Assembly: GCF_047495875.1 (NCBI RefSeq)
Contig: NC_092464.1
Coordinates: 31,094,865 to 31,158,864, forward strand
Length of the DNA stretch: 64,000 nt
From: Pithys albifrons albifrons
Lineage: Eukaryota > Chordata > Aves > Passeriformes > Thamnophilidae
Reading direction: 5' to 3'
A model generated the notes under the pieces. It had not been told where the DNA came from. It did not search any database and saw only the letters and a list, made by a program, of their open reading frames with translations. Positions within the stretch are counted from its first letter, which is position 1; the number at the start of each line of letters is the position of its first letter. The translations under genes were made by a program, and so were the position numbers. Below are positions 13,301 to 26,584 of this stretch, one piece after another.

Positions 13301-16300
13301 TCCTGCAAGAAATGAACTGGCAACAAGAATGCACAAGGTATTTTTATCCTAAAAGTCAAAATATCAGCAGCATTTAAATGGAGATAAATTTCAGGTTGAA
13401 TTAAAAGTCCTGCAGCAACACTGAGTGATTGCATAGATGTCCAGCCCCAATTTAAATTTTGTTGCTTTATAATAACTTTTGAGAACTCAACTGTAGCCTG
13501 TAAAAAATATCCACATGTTCTCTGCTGGAACAGCTCCAGAATGTAACAGAACCACTAGATTGCACCCTGGTGCTTTATGTATTGTTTAATTGTTTTCCTT
13601 TGGTGGATATTTTTATTAAAAGCCCATTATCCAGAATCAGACAGAAGTGTTGTTTCAAGAACAGCAGAATCGGAGGCCTTTCAGTTACAGTTCTTATTCA
13701 TGCTTTCTTTAGCTAGCTTAGCTAATGAGACCGCCACTATTATTCTTTTAATACTTAGAGAAGAAAAAGAAATGGAAGGTTTTATTTTGATAATTTCAAA
13801 CATAAGCAGAACTGCAAAGAAATATTGTCAGGTCCTGTGTGTGCTCACGCACCTGTGTCTCAGTGTTTGTGTGGGAACCTCTGGGGCATGTCTGTGCTTA
13901 TAGATCTTCTCATGTTTTTGCACAAACGACTCCTTGAAGATATTTTTTATGCTAATGATTTTGTGTACCTGTGTTACACTTTGCCCATAAAGTAATTACA
14001 TGAAAGCAATAAGTATTTCTCATAGAAAAAAAAATAAAATCTTCAGTAATTCTGAAAAAAATAGAAAAATCTGGCAAGACTCAGATTTTGAAATCCCAGA
14101 TTATGCTGAGTAGCACTGTACTCAGTGCTGCAAGATCTTATGTGGATTCTTGTTACTAGATATTGTTGGATCCCCAACTCCAAGTAATTAATTACTTTTT
14201 AAAGTCAGCTTTTGGTCTTGTGGAATGATGTTTCAAACTATGAAAACAGAAGTGTCTCAAAAATAGATATCTAATGAATAAGTCCAGGGAGGTCTATGAG
14301 TCATGATTGCATGGTATTAGCAGTACTTCTTGGGCCACCAGTAATGCGCCCATAAAATCAATGCAGCTTCTTGAACAGTAAGTTGTTAGGCAGTGTGAGG
14401 AAATCCATCAGACTTCAAATTCTGAGACATTAATTGTTTCTTTCAGGCAGTATAAGAAAAATGCTCAGTTGTAGAGTGACGTACCATTGTGTGTATTTTT
14501 TCAGGAAACTGGGGTCTTTGTCTTGTGATCACATATACTAGGGCCAGGATTTAGAAGTAAATTGATAATTTGTGTCATTAGCTTTTGCAGGTCTCAGTTG
14601 TACACACCAGCACAATTCATAGCTAAGATACAGAGTTGTTACTTATACAAAACAGGAGCGTCTTGCAACAGTCACAGTTAAAAGTTTGTGAAATCAGAGG
14701 TTCTTCACCAAGCAAATGTGGTAAATGTGGCAGGGTCTTATCTTAGATACATTTAACCTGATTAAGCAATCAAATCTTAAAAGACTATATACAGGCAGTT
14801 TCATGAGTTGTTATGCCTTGAACAAAAGTAAGCTTTGGAAGTATCTCATTGGCTGATTCATATGTTTACCTACCACAAGGCTTCTGCTCATATTTCTATC
14901 AGCTGTTAAAACAGTTACCAAAATCATTAATTTATAAATAAAATAAAAAAAAAGAAAGAAAACCAAACAAATTACAGCACAGTATAAACGAGGTTGAATA
15001 GCTATGTCTGGGATCCATTTCTCCTGTGCTGTGCATAGGAGTGTAAATGCTTATCAGAAGATATAAGGGAGAAGGCTAAAGGAAAAAATGCAGCTTATTT
15101 TGTTCTTTTTCTCCCTGTCGGTAAATTGACTGGAGTCTGGTGCTTTGTCCCTCTAGTGCAGGGAGTGAATTACTAAAGTAGAGATGACTTAAAACAGCAG
15201 TTCCAGTAAGCAGCAACTGTCTGTGGTTTTGACATCTGATTTTCTTCTACACTGGAACAAAACCAAAGCTATTTGAAAGTTTCCAAGAAAACAAATAAGT
15301 TTGTGTTTCAAACCCCTTTGTGAAAATGTTCATCTCTAACCTCATGGTGAGGACATCACTCTAGGAAGTCAGAAAATCTGAAGTGCAAAACCTAACCCTT
15401 TGTTATTTGGCTTGGCCTTAAATTGCACCAGGAGAGATTCAGATTAAATATTCTAGTCCTGACTTATTAGGGTAACAGAAGAGTGGAGGCTAATTACCAC
15501 CCTATCCAATCCAACGCTCTTACTTCTTCAATCAAGATGTTTACAGATTAAAAATATATTGTTAAACCTCAACAAGTGCTTTGATTCCTATGCCACATGA
15601 ACTTCTCATTCATCATGCTTCATTACCATCTGCCTCACTTTCTATGTGATGAACTCTATGAAAACATATCCCCTTGGATCTGAAAATGAGAGTTTATTAT
15701 CTGCTCATTTACTTAATTTTGTTCTACAGAGAAAAAATATTTCAAAAAGTTACCCAGGATATTCAATGTTATTAGACACTACAAACAAAGACTGCAAAAG
15801 AAACACAGAGTTTGTAATAGCTTGAAGAGTATTTCCAAACTTTCCATTTTCACTTTGCACCATCAGATGTGCCACTGCTAAGTACTAACTGCCCCTGAAA
15901 GTAAAAACATGCAGTGAATGAGTGTTTTTCAGTTAATTTTGATTTGTTCTGTGTTAAGTTCAGTCATTGGCTGCTGTTTTGCTTTGGTGTTTCTCTCTTG
16001 GAGTCATTATTTGACCACCAGGTTCTTCCCAGCATCCCTAGCTCCCCTTTTCTTCCCACACCTTTTTTGTATGCCTCTGATCATAAAATTGCTCGTCATC
16101 TGTTCTTCTCAAACTTTTTTGCTTGTCACCAGGTCCTCATTCTTTTTCATCATTTGATCTACCTGGGACACAAGCTTTTTTCTTCTCTTCTGTGTCTGAT
16201 TATCTTGAAGTGTGCAGGTTGCTGTTTGACCCCTGGTTGATTTCTAGACCTTAGCCAAAACAGCATCTCATCATTCCTCTGAAACTGTTCTTAGACTAAA

Positions 16301-18139
16301 CCCCTCCTACCCAAACAGTTGTAGTCTATATTTTACTCTCATTTTTCTTAGTGTGTGTGTCATCGGCTTTTATTTACCCTGATGGTCTTTTTCTTGAAAA
16401 TTCCTTCTTCTCTGACTTCTGTGCTTGATAGTCTCTGGCCTCCACCCAACATTTCAAGTAGATCCTTTAACTTGTCTTTTGGAAGAATCAATATTTTCCT
16501 CCTTGATCTTTCTCCAGTGATTCAATGACACTCTGCTTTTGGTCTTGGTCCCTTCTCCTACTGGTTTGTGATTGTCTAGAGAACAGTTCATTGACAATGC
16601 AAATCCAATTATTGTTTGTCAGCCACTTATTTCTCTCTTCTAGGTATGTCTCCTCTGTACATCATGAAGTTTTACAGCAACTTTATTATATACTAATTGA
16701 GGAAATCTGCTTTTAGTTCAATCTCAATCTTACCAAAGTTTTACCCCCAAGACATTACTACTGCCACTCTCTGTAGGCAAAACCATTTTTCTGCCTGTCA
16801 GTCAGGCAAGGTCTTGTGTTCCCTTTGACCTTCTCTGTTGTAAGTCACAACACAGCAATGTCTGAATTTTGCAAATTCTTTTTGTAGCACGTCTTTGAAA
16901 TACAGAATATATTACCATTCCAACCTATTAAAGTGATTTCTAATTTTCATCCATTTTGTTTATTATTGCAATGTCAGAGAGTTCCTATGAATTTCATTTT
17001 CTATAGCATGATACTGGGTTGAGGTTTTCTGCTTTTTTTGTGTGATAGTGGTCATACATGCAGAGTATTCTCATAAACAGCTACGAGACTGCTTCATTAG
17101 CTTCCTCGAAATCTCTGATTACATTTCTGTTTTGCTGTATTGCCTCACACAAAAGTGGATAGTAGTTAAATTCCTATAATACTGAGATAGCCTTTATTTG
17201 TCTGGCATGTACAGCTTCTTCAGGTAGTTCTTCAAGTTCCTATAGAGTACAAAGATGTGACCTGTATTTTTTTTCATTCTGTGCAGTGTTTTATGTCATA
17301 GGTTTCAGTTCATGACAGTACTTCCAATGCATGGTATTAATATATTTTTTTTAATGATTAAGATGTAAGGTGTTAAGAGATTAATTTGGGAGATAAAAGT
17401 TGTTCCCTTCCCCATCATGTTGTATGAGATGTACACCCCCTCACCACCCCACCACCCCTGCCCCAGCTGCATGTGAGACACAGGGTGACGTGCACTGGAA
17501 GGGACCGAGGCTAGAACCAGGCTAGAATTGGCTTCTTTGATCTCATGCAAAAGGCCCAGGGTTTGAGAAAGGCAGATAGATGAAGGGATTAAGTCCTCTA
17601 GCCCAGATGTCTTTTATGCAAATTTTAATAACTAAAATTTATTTGGGACATGGGTACATGTATTCTGGAACTGTTCTTCAGTTTCAGAAATATGCTACTG
17701 GTAGGATTCAGTCCTCCCCAAATAAGATTTTGAAGTGTGGTCCACCCTCTCAGAAGGGTCCATCCATCTCAGAAGAACAGATAGCACTCAGCATCACATC
17801 TGCAGCATCTCTGATCTCATGAAGCCCATGAGTGTTGCATATCTTGTTGACATCTGAGGAAACATGATGATTATCAACAAAATGTAGGGCCTATTATACA
17901 CTGTAACACTTGAAGTACAATGAGGTTATTAAGGCTTAATTACAGAAGAAACAGTATACATGTTTTGCAAGCTTGTAGAATGTCACTTGCAGAAGTTGGG
18001 CAAGATACAAGAGTTTCCTAAGTTTCTATCATAGTTTTATTTCCAGCAGTATTCTTTGACAAACTAAATAAATTACTGCATGTATTGGACCTCTGAGGCT
18101 TGGGGCAAAGAATGGAAAAATTATTTACAAAAGCTTGAA

Positions 18140-18560
18140 AATATTTGATCACTAGAGGCAGGGGGCAACTGTGTTTTAATTAGCAGTTCCTCAGGCCATT
18201 GGCTGGCTGGAGACTTTCTCAAACAACCACACAAACGCACTGAATAGCTGTTTGCCAGCCTTAGGGTCAGGCCTGAGATGAAACAGATAAGATAATTGGC
18301 TGTAATGAAATCCAGAAGGCCTTGGCTTTCTTGTTTGAGCTTGGATTTGAAGAGTGCGTGTGGAAGTGAGGCTTAATTCAAACCAGTCCTGAACTAGGCC
18401 CGTTTTTCAGTGACTTTGATATTGTTTGAAGTTCTGAAAGTGTTCGCCACACCACTAGCCTGCTGGGCTGGGCCTCCCCGGTCACCTTAATTACTGAGCT
18501 TTATTGCTGACTTTACTACACAGGAAAGGAGCCATTATATGTTCCATCAACATCAGCTCT
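18140..18560. promoter_or_regulatory. Candidate conserved non-coding element / enhancer in HDAC9 intron
   Basis: This block has mixed composition, higher GC than the flanks and no simple repeats. It carries clustered transcription-factor-like sites: TTTTAATTAGCAG and CCTTAATTACTGAG (homeodomain cores), CAGATAAGATAATTGG (GATA plus a CCAAT-like inverse), and GCCTGCTGGGCTGGGCC. From published work, several TWIST1 enhancers lie within HDAC9, so regulatory DNA is expected in these introns. No cross-species comparison was possible, and the assignment to TWIST1 is inference. Confidence 0.33.
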
Positions 18561-19309
18561 CCTCAGATTGGAGGAAAGGGCAGGGTGAAAGGCCACTGTA
18601 GGAAGGCAGAAACTTCACTTTGAGGTAGTCAGATCATTTACCCGTGTTAAATTTCACTGTGCTGTGTGTGTACATTCCTCACAACACAGAAGCCCAATTT
18701 CCATTTTTTTTAGCAAGTGATTACTTTTCAAAACATTTTGTTTGTGTCTGATTAGCAGAAGGGGACATTTATTCTTAGAGGTGGAAAGAAAGCAAATTGT
18801 AACAAACGCCTAATTAATCATCACAGGGGAAAGAAATCTAGTTAAAAACTGTAATAAAGAGAAATTGTTCTTAATGCTTCTTTGAAGTGGGAATAAGTGA
18901 GGAAACCCCTATGGTGTGTTTGCAGACCTGACACCCTGCAGAACTGACTCCTTACAGCCAGCCTGATATCTTCAGGGTAACTTGTAATGTGCCGTCCAAA
19001 ACCAGAAAGGCTCCTGTGAAGTACTGTAAGGGCACGCAACCATTGAGGTATTCCAGCAATGTTAGTTGTGAATTATTCTCTTCAGGATAATTGATTTCTG
19101 AGTTTACTCCTAATCTCTTTAGCTGCTCCAGCTGGTGGTGCTACTGGAAAAAAAAGAAGCTGAACTTCTGTGCATGAATTGGTTTTCATATCTAGATGAT
19201 CTGTAGCAGGAGAGGTGTCTCTCAGGCTTCAGGATCCATAGTCTGGGGCCACCAAGCTCACTGGAAAGACTGCTATCAGGAAATCCAAGATGGATCCTGC
19301 AAATGCTTA

Positions 19310-19560
19310 GATGAATATATTTACGTATTAACTCATTACTACGTCAATTAGGCTCCTTGTCTGCGTAAAGTTACACATGTGCATTTATGTTTGCAGGATG
19401 GGCCTCCCGAGACTAATGAAAGCATATTGTATTGGCAGATTTGTGCCAGTTCCCATATTACCAACACTAGCACTTAATAAAAGAAATATTGATGAATATT
19501 CGTTTCTAATGGGGGCAAAACTGTAAAGTTCAGATCAAGAGACACAAACATTTTTTTTTC
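19310..19560. promoter_or_regulatory. Possible conserved non-coding element
   Basis: The sequence includes TACGTATTAACTCATTACTACG, a CAATTAGG homeodomain-like core, an E-box-like ACACATGTGC and a paired GATGAATATTCG palindromic area. It lacks repeats and low-complexity runs apart from a T-run near 19550. It may form a cluster with the element at 18140-18560. This is compositional evidence only. Confidence 0.25.
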
Positions 19561-19979
19561 CATGAGCTCAGGAGGCAAATTAGAAACAAATAAATGATCA
19601 GTTCTGTTGCTGTCTGCTCTGTGAGATTTTATTTTGGCTTATTATTTCCTTTGTTGGTGCTTTTTTGTATGCTTGTAAATTTTGTGAGGGTTTGTTTGTT
19701 TGTTTTCGTTCACAGAGCTAACATTTCTCTTTTTCTTAAATACTTGAAAATGTCTTGGATTCCTTCATAAAAATTAGAAAGATACATTCCTCAGAGTATT
19801 CAGCCCTTTCCTTAAGGCTACACTGTTTCATTAAAGAAGGCTTCTGTAAGTTGAGACAGTTCCACCTCATGTTGTTTTATAAATAATAAATATGCTGTGA
19901 TGCAAATTTAAGTATGTATAGCTGAAGATTTTTTAACTGAAAGGACTACTATTTAAGAACCCTCAAGGCTTATTGCTTT

Positions 19980-20290
19980 TCTTGTCTTTCATATGGCCTG
20001 TCATTTTAATATGTTTTATGTTAGTAGAATGGCAAATCGGTTATATGCTTTAAAGAGGCGCAGCAGGTTTTAATATTTTTATCAACATTTTGTGAAATTT
20101 TAACCTGTTAAGCTCACAGTCAACATCACAGGGAGCTGGTTATATCTTGATGCATATTTTATTAGCACTAATGAATCTCTCTCTTAGCTGAGAAAATAAC
20201 TTTTCAAATCGTTGTAATTCATTAAAATTATCAGAAAACAATAATTTCCCTTCTAATACAAACGTTTGTTTTGTGAGAAAACAGTGGTGT
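19980..20290. promoter_or_regulatory. Possible conserved non-coding element
   Basis: This is an AT-rich but non-repetitive block with CG-containing words (AATCGGTTA, AGAGGCGCAGC, AAATCGTTG, AAACGTTTG) that are rare elsewhere in this intron, together with several TAATGAAT/CTAATG cores. Retained CpGs in an AT-rich intron can indicate constraint. It is a weak candidate. Confidence 0.2.
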
Positions 20291-20926
20291 AGGTGTCATA
20301 GTGTGAGAGTAGGAGAGTTTCTACAAGCAATATTTTCAGATGGGGAGATGTTCTGTCCTTTATTAAGCATGAGATTTTGTTTGCTCTCGTTTTTAATAAC
20401 AAAAAAACCCCCAAACCTCCAAGCAAACAAATAGCCAGACAAACTTCTTTTTGATACCATGCTTCCTAAGATGTAGTTTGGGCTATTAATCATAGCCCTT
20501 CATTGTAAATCATAATCCCTTTCTTATTGTACTTTCAACTGCATTCACATTTTTAGAGACTAATGTGATTGAGAGGAGCATATATGGTGTAATAATATTA
20601 TAGTACATTGGAAAAGATCTTTTTGACTAGGAGAAGTGGGATTTTACAATCTATTAGTGATTTAATGCATACCTTTCAGATATGCCTAATGATCTTTTTA
20701 ATAGAAGAAATAGAATTATAAAATCCAATGGTGGTTTAATTTAACCTTTGCACATTTCTCTACAAACTTTGTAAAGTTATGCTAAGGTGGGTGGAGTAAG
20801 TCAAGCAGGGATAGTGACTGAGGAAGCATTTTATTGCAGGAAGGAATTCCCTGGATGCTTGAACCACTTATTTTCAAGGTTTCCAACAATGTTTTTAAGG
20901 AAGTACAATGCTTATTAATAAAGAGA

Positions 20927-21047
20927 GGGGTTTTTTTGGTTTGTTTTTTTGTTGGTGTGGTTTTTTGTTGGTTTGTTTGGTTTTGGGGTTTTTTGTTTGT
21001 TTTGGGGGTTTTTTGTTTATTTTGTTGTTGTTTTGGGGTTTTTTTTG
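20927..21047 (+). repeat. GT-only low-complexity tract
   Basis: About 120 bases consist of G and T with a single A near 21019. They are built from irregular GTTTG, GGTTTTTT and TTTTGGGG words with three longer G runs (4-5 G) in the 3' half. The open frames in this segment (Phe/Gly/Val-rich on one strand, Lys/Pro/Asn-rich on the other) are artefacts of the repeat. Confidence 0.92.
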
Positions 21048-21479
21048 AATTAGGAACTGAGGACTACACATTTCAAATTCCCACATTGCTTAAAAATGCT
21101 TGTAAATCTGCAATTTAATAAGTGGAAGTTTAACAAAAATATTCATTAATAGCCCTTACCTGATGTAACAGTGTTGCATTGTGTATTTTTAAAACACTAC
21201 AGAGACCACATGGTAAATCACTGGCTGAGCAAAGAGTAAATGTTTAGCTTCATTACTTTCACTAATTTTGTGAAATTTCTGCATCTTTAAAATGACAGAT
21301 TTTTTTAAAAAAAAGACTGTTAGATGTTATCTTTCTTTGTATCCATCTGCTCTGCTGTTAATGTTTTCAAGTAGAAAAATCCATCTGCATTCCTGTTAAA
21401 ATTTAAAGGTAGATTTTGATTCTGCTTTTCATTATTTTTCCTTTGTATCATTTAAGAAAGTGTAAGGAAGAGGTAAATT

Positions 21480-21735
21480 AAACCACTTGGGTTCAGTAAG
21501 TCACTTTTCAATGCAACAACCACGACATACATTTTGGCAGGACTGTGTTCTGTTGTTCATTACCCGGTTTTTACACTCTTTGATAACAAGAGAGTAACTG
21601 GAAGATAAATGCTGTAAAGAACATTTAACTGGATGCTGTCTGCTTTACCTGTTTATGTAATTATAGATTGCTTTCAGACAGCTCTTACCCTGGGAAAGGA
21701 TAAGAAAAGTTATTAAAGATATTACCTACCTAAGG
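21480..21735. promoter_or_regulatory. Possible conserved non-coding element
   Basis: This is a non-repetitive stretch with CG-bearing words (CCACGACATACA, TTACCCGGTTTTTAC), an ATGTAATTATAGATTG homeodomain-like site and a GGATAAG GATA-like site. It is the last of a series of similar blocks between 18.1 and 21.8 kb. Motif content alone cannot establish function. Confidence 0.22.
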
Positions 21736-24700
21736 TATTACAAGGCACTTTGGCTGTGCCTTTTCATTGCTGTACTCAGTAACAATAGTATGAGTAATTC
21801 ACTGCAGAGAACTTTCACCGAGGATGCCAGAGGTACATAATTCATTTGACTAAAGAATTCAACTGGGATACATTTCTCATGTTGTGGCATATGCTACATT
21901 CTCATAGATTACTTTTGTGTGATGTGAGAGATCAAAGGATTTTACTTCTATTTCCATGACTACAATAAACTTGAAAAGAACAAAAGGCAATAGTGGAGAA
22001 TATTGCATAAAACCAGTAAGAACTAATAGGATTTGGAGAAAAGGACAATTAGAGGAAAAATGAGGACAGCATGCTTCTTTATTGTTCTTAGTTACAGTGT
22101 GAAGTATTGCACCTGCTTGTTAACAAGGTCAGATTTAGGATTAAGAAAAAACAGGGAGTGCTTTTAGTTGCATATTTTCTGCTAATAGCTCTGTTTCCTT
22201 AATTTAATTCATATGTACAGTATTCTGAAATAACTACAGTGATTGATAGTGCTGTAATAAAATACAGAAAAATACACACACATTCAATGATTCTTTAAAA
22301 ATTTAAAAGACTTCCCATTGTATTCTATTTATTATTGGGCTTAAAATATTTTTAGCAGAAGCAAAACTCAATTCTAACGTAACGTGAAGCATTATTTTCA
22401 GTTTGTAGGCCGTCTTATCCCAGATGTCTTAAAAATGACTAATAATTCATAAATCTTAAGTTAAAAAACACGTCTTTTTAGCTACAGTTCCATTTTTCTG
22501 TGGCATATTATGTTGTGTAAAGATTGTGGAATCAACAAAGTGCTAAGTCCTAAGGGGTATTGCCCACACTGCTTCTTAATACTATTATTTCTGGTAAAAT
22601 CTAGATAATTATCGTTATTAGTTAATATAACAGTATTAGCTGCTGAGATCAGACTATGAATTTTACATTGAAAAAGCAGCAAGGTACAAGCCATTGAGAG
22701 GAAACAGAAGGTTCAGCCTGCTGTGTAGAAACAATTTGCATTAGTACCCTAAAGGAAAATGTGGAATGCAGCCACATGTTTTCAGATCTCAGTTGAAAAA
22801 TTTGATTATACAGATGTGATTTGCTTCCTTATGTCCTTTCTTCTCTGACCATGAAGAGGCATGACTTTATATTTCGAAAAAGAAGCTTGAGTTCCTCTGC
22901 TCTCTCTACCCAGGACACCTTTTACACTCCAGTACCTTAAGACTGGATTGAGAACAGCATTAATGGAAGGCTTCCTAGAATGGCTTCACTGTGGGAGCTT
23001 TTAGCTTTAATGACTCAATAATATTGAAGAAGTGATTTTTGGCTCTCATTTCACACTGGATTAGGGTTAAAAACTAGTGTATAAACAGAGAGAAATTCAG
23101 GATCAAATTCAGAAATCCAGCCATGTCCCTGCAGTGTAGGTGTTTGCATGTCAGCAAGGTATTTCCTTTCCCTTTGGGGAGCTCTGGGTGACACAGCCAG
23201 CCCAACTGAGACAGCTGTGAGACTCACCCTTAGCAGAGGTGTATACTGGTTATTTGAATAAATTTCCACTGCCTGTATTGACTAGGACCTTGATTCAGTT
23301 CTCAAAACCATACAAGTCCAATGACACAGGAGATGCACTGGAGAAGCTGAGGCTTACTGCTGTGGCTGACACCTATAGGAAAGGATCTCTGTGAGATTGT
23401 GCCTGTTTGGAGAGTCAGAAGGTGGCCAGGATGGGTTCCCCTGCTTCCCAAGAGCCGCTAGATATCTTCATGTAGGTAACTGAACTGAATCCTTTGTTGC
23501 TAAGGAATACAGTGAGAGTTTAGACCCTCAGTTCCCATACTCCTACAGTATATGGTTAGATGTCTGCATTTGGGGTTGCAATGCATTTGGATGTCATTCC
23601 TGCCTAACTGCATCTGTATTCTAGTTATTTATTTACATACTTCTGGGGAAATTCAGTTAACCATGATTTCATCTGTATATGCTTAGGGATATTGTTCTAG
23701 GTCAGTGTTTCAGAGTATGTCTGTATTCTATACCTGCAAAGACAGTGTAAATGTGTTCAATCCAGCTTTAAGCTACCTATGAAATGTCTGAAGAATTCTC
23801 ATGAACTATTACCTATGCTAATTGATTTTGTCTTTACTGCGCAGTGTCAAAACATAAACACATTCTTTGTAAACAGTCTTTCATGTCCGTCCCCAGACTA
23901 ATCATTCAGGCTGGAAGAAGCTTTACAGAGGCCTTTTCTTAGCAGTATAAAATAGCCTCTATAGAACTAAGTCCCTTGGGCAAAAGTTTTTTGGTATCCC
24001 CACTGGCTGATTTCAAAGCTATACATTTTTGCATCTAGCTGCAGTGTGCACTGTAGTCATATCCCTAGACAAGGTATCTACTTCACTTTACTGATGAGGT
24101 GGGAGGTTTGCCACTTCAGTCTTACATTTTTTGTTATGTCCTTGCATTGCACCTTCCGTAGACAGTATCTTGGCTATACTTAAACCAAAATACATGAGAA
24201 CAAGAATGTGGGATGAGGTTGTATTTTAGTCAGGTTGTGCTATATACTCCTGAAGGGACTGCCTCTCAATGAGGACCCTTTCCAGAAATTTATTGCTGAT
24301 AATATTTATGAGAGTTCAGAGAAATTGAAACATTGGCTAGAGATCTTTAAATGGATACATTTCAACACACTCCCTAAGGAGCTGGGGTGCAGATCATTTC
24401 AGAACTGTCAGAGCAAGATCATGCCTTACCTGTACTTCATTGTACTGTAAAAAATGAGTCCTCTCCACTAGATTTAAGAGCCTGTTGTATTGTGATCTGT
24501 GTGAAATCTTCAGGAAACTCATTTGGGATCTTACAGTGTGTATGAAATAATCTTGTGTCACTAACAAAGGTAGAAATAGTCACATAAATGTGATGGTTTC
24601 TGTAATTCATATTTTCTAAAAGTACCTCCAACTTGACAGGGAGCATCTTTTTTTGTGTGATTTACGCTGTAATACAGTATACTCTAGTGGCTGCCTTCCA

Positions 24701-26362
24701 AAAATGCTGCCTTGATTATCTGCTTATGAATAGGGCAGCCCCAAATCACTCAGGTTCATGACTCCAGCATTTCACTGAAAAATGAACATTGCTTTGGCTG
24801 TGACACAGATACTGGCTTTTAAAATAGTCTGTGAAAGCATGAAGGGCTAGTTACATCTTTCAGTAGCAACCATCACTCTGACCAAGCTCCAAATTAGGAT
24901 CTCAGTTTTAAAATTGTTGTAGTCTTCAAAAAACTGTTGTATGTCATGGAGTGTGAAATTACATGGAATAACACTGGTACTTTTATTTGATAAAATTAAA
25001 ATCAACTTCTGTCAGAGGACTGATCCTTTCTCTAGTTGCTGTTTCAAACCTTTCAGTTTTCACAATCAAAGGGAAGAGATAGAGACTATTAGGAGAACAT
25101 GCAAGCTGCATCTCTAAACCTCATTTATAACCTCTGGAAAGTTGTAGAAGTCTCTGGAGTTTCCAGAAATTTCCTCCATAGGCACCGATTTGTAGTGATT
25201 TTCCTCTTTCACTGTCACCGTGAAGAGCAAGAACATGACTATTTGTCCCTTCCTGGGGAAGTTATTGAAAATATCCCCTTGGGCAGCATGAGCAGAAGGG
25301 CAGAGTTTGAGGAATGAAAGCTTTGACTGATACAGATCTATGCTGGCACGCGGGCAGACATGACAATATAAATGGAACTTTCCTACTTCAGTTTACTTTG
25401 AGATGCCTTTTACTGTAATTGGGACCTGTCCCAGGGAAAAAGGACGCATGGTACAGGGGGTTTCACTGAAGCTGGTAGTTCAGTTAAGGTTCCAGCCAAT
25501 CTTCCCAAGTCTGAGACATGGAAATATGGCAGTAATTCTGTGAATTATGCACCAATGCACCCTTTAAGTGATGGACCTTACACTGAGGTGATAGTCTTGT
25601 CTAAAGTGTCCTTGGCTCCGCATCTCCAGATGAATCACAGGAGACTGCACTGGAGATCACAAGGTAAATTGCACAAACATGAGAAATGAGTGAAGGCCCA
25701 GGAAGTGAGACCACATGCACACTTCTGGAAGGTCAGTACTTTCCTGTACTCTTTTGAACATTTGTGAAGAGTTTTTCTTTATCAAGAAAGAAAACAAATA
25801 GCTTCAGCTGGAAGTTTCTAACTGAATTCAATTTAAGGATTGGGGATTATCCTTGGTCATCAGTGGCTAGATTACTGCTTTAGAGCAAGAAGTTGTGACA
25901 TCCATGGTGTCACAAAGGTAGCTGTAGGGGATTAAGCCTGCATTGTTAAGCCATTTTCAGTGCTAGAATGATGTATATATTTGGCTTCAGATCCTAAGGA
26001 AGTTTTAAATGCACGTCTTTTTTTTTTTTTTCTTGTATTCAAGCATCACTATTACATTGAGGGTATTAATATTGAAATGAACACATTCCTGAGTGTTCCT
26101 CTACAAACACAATAACATGCAAAAATAAAACATTTAGAGTTTCTCATCAGACATTAGTAAAGTAGATACCATGATTTTATGCTAATCTGTGTGCAGATAT
26201 GACACTAGGGAGTTACAGTTTTCTATGAAAAATACAAATGGGTCCTGTAGAAATTTATGCTTCCAGGAGTAACAGCACAATGTAGCTTAGATAACATTCA
26301 GAAAAGTAACATGCTTGGATCAGTGCCTACATCCAGGACTGTCTTAGAAGTATATTAAAAGA

Positions 26363-26584
26363 AAAGAAGTTAAAGTTTACAGGTCAAAAAAGAAGTTAAA
26401 GTGGTCAACATCTTTCCGAATGGAGCTCTTGGGTCTCATGCATTCTCCAACTCTTTGAAACAACTGGGAAGTAAAGGGGATAATAGAGGGCTTTACTAAT
26501 AGTAATGAGCAAGCAGATGAGAGAAAACAGAGTAACAAGAGAATGTAGATGAGGCAGAGTAGAAGAAAAGATGAGAGAAAACAG
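26363..26584 (+). repeat. Short imperfect direct repeats in purine-rich DNA
   Basis: AGAAGTTAAAGT occurs twice 26 bp apart (26365 and 26391), and GATGAGAGAAAACAG occurs twice 54 bp apart (26516 and 26570). The area is rich in purines and looks like local slippage or decayed tandem duplication. The antisense open frames here follow from the composition. Confidence 0.6.

Noticed and set aside
20834..21118. Phe/Gly/Val-rich small membrane-like protein
   Set aside because: Its hydrophobic run is produced by the G/T-only repeat.
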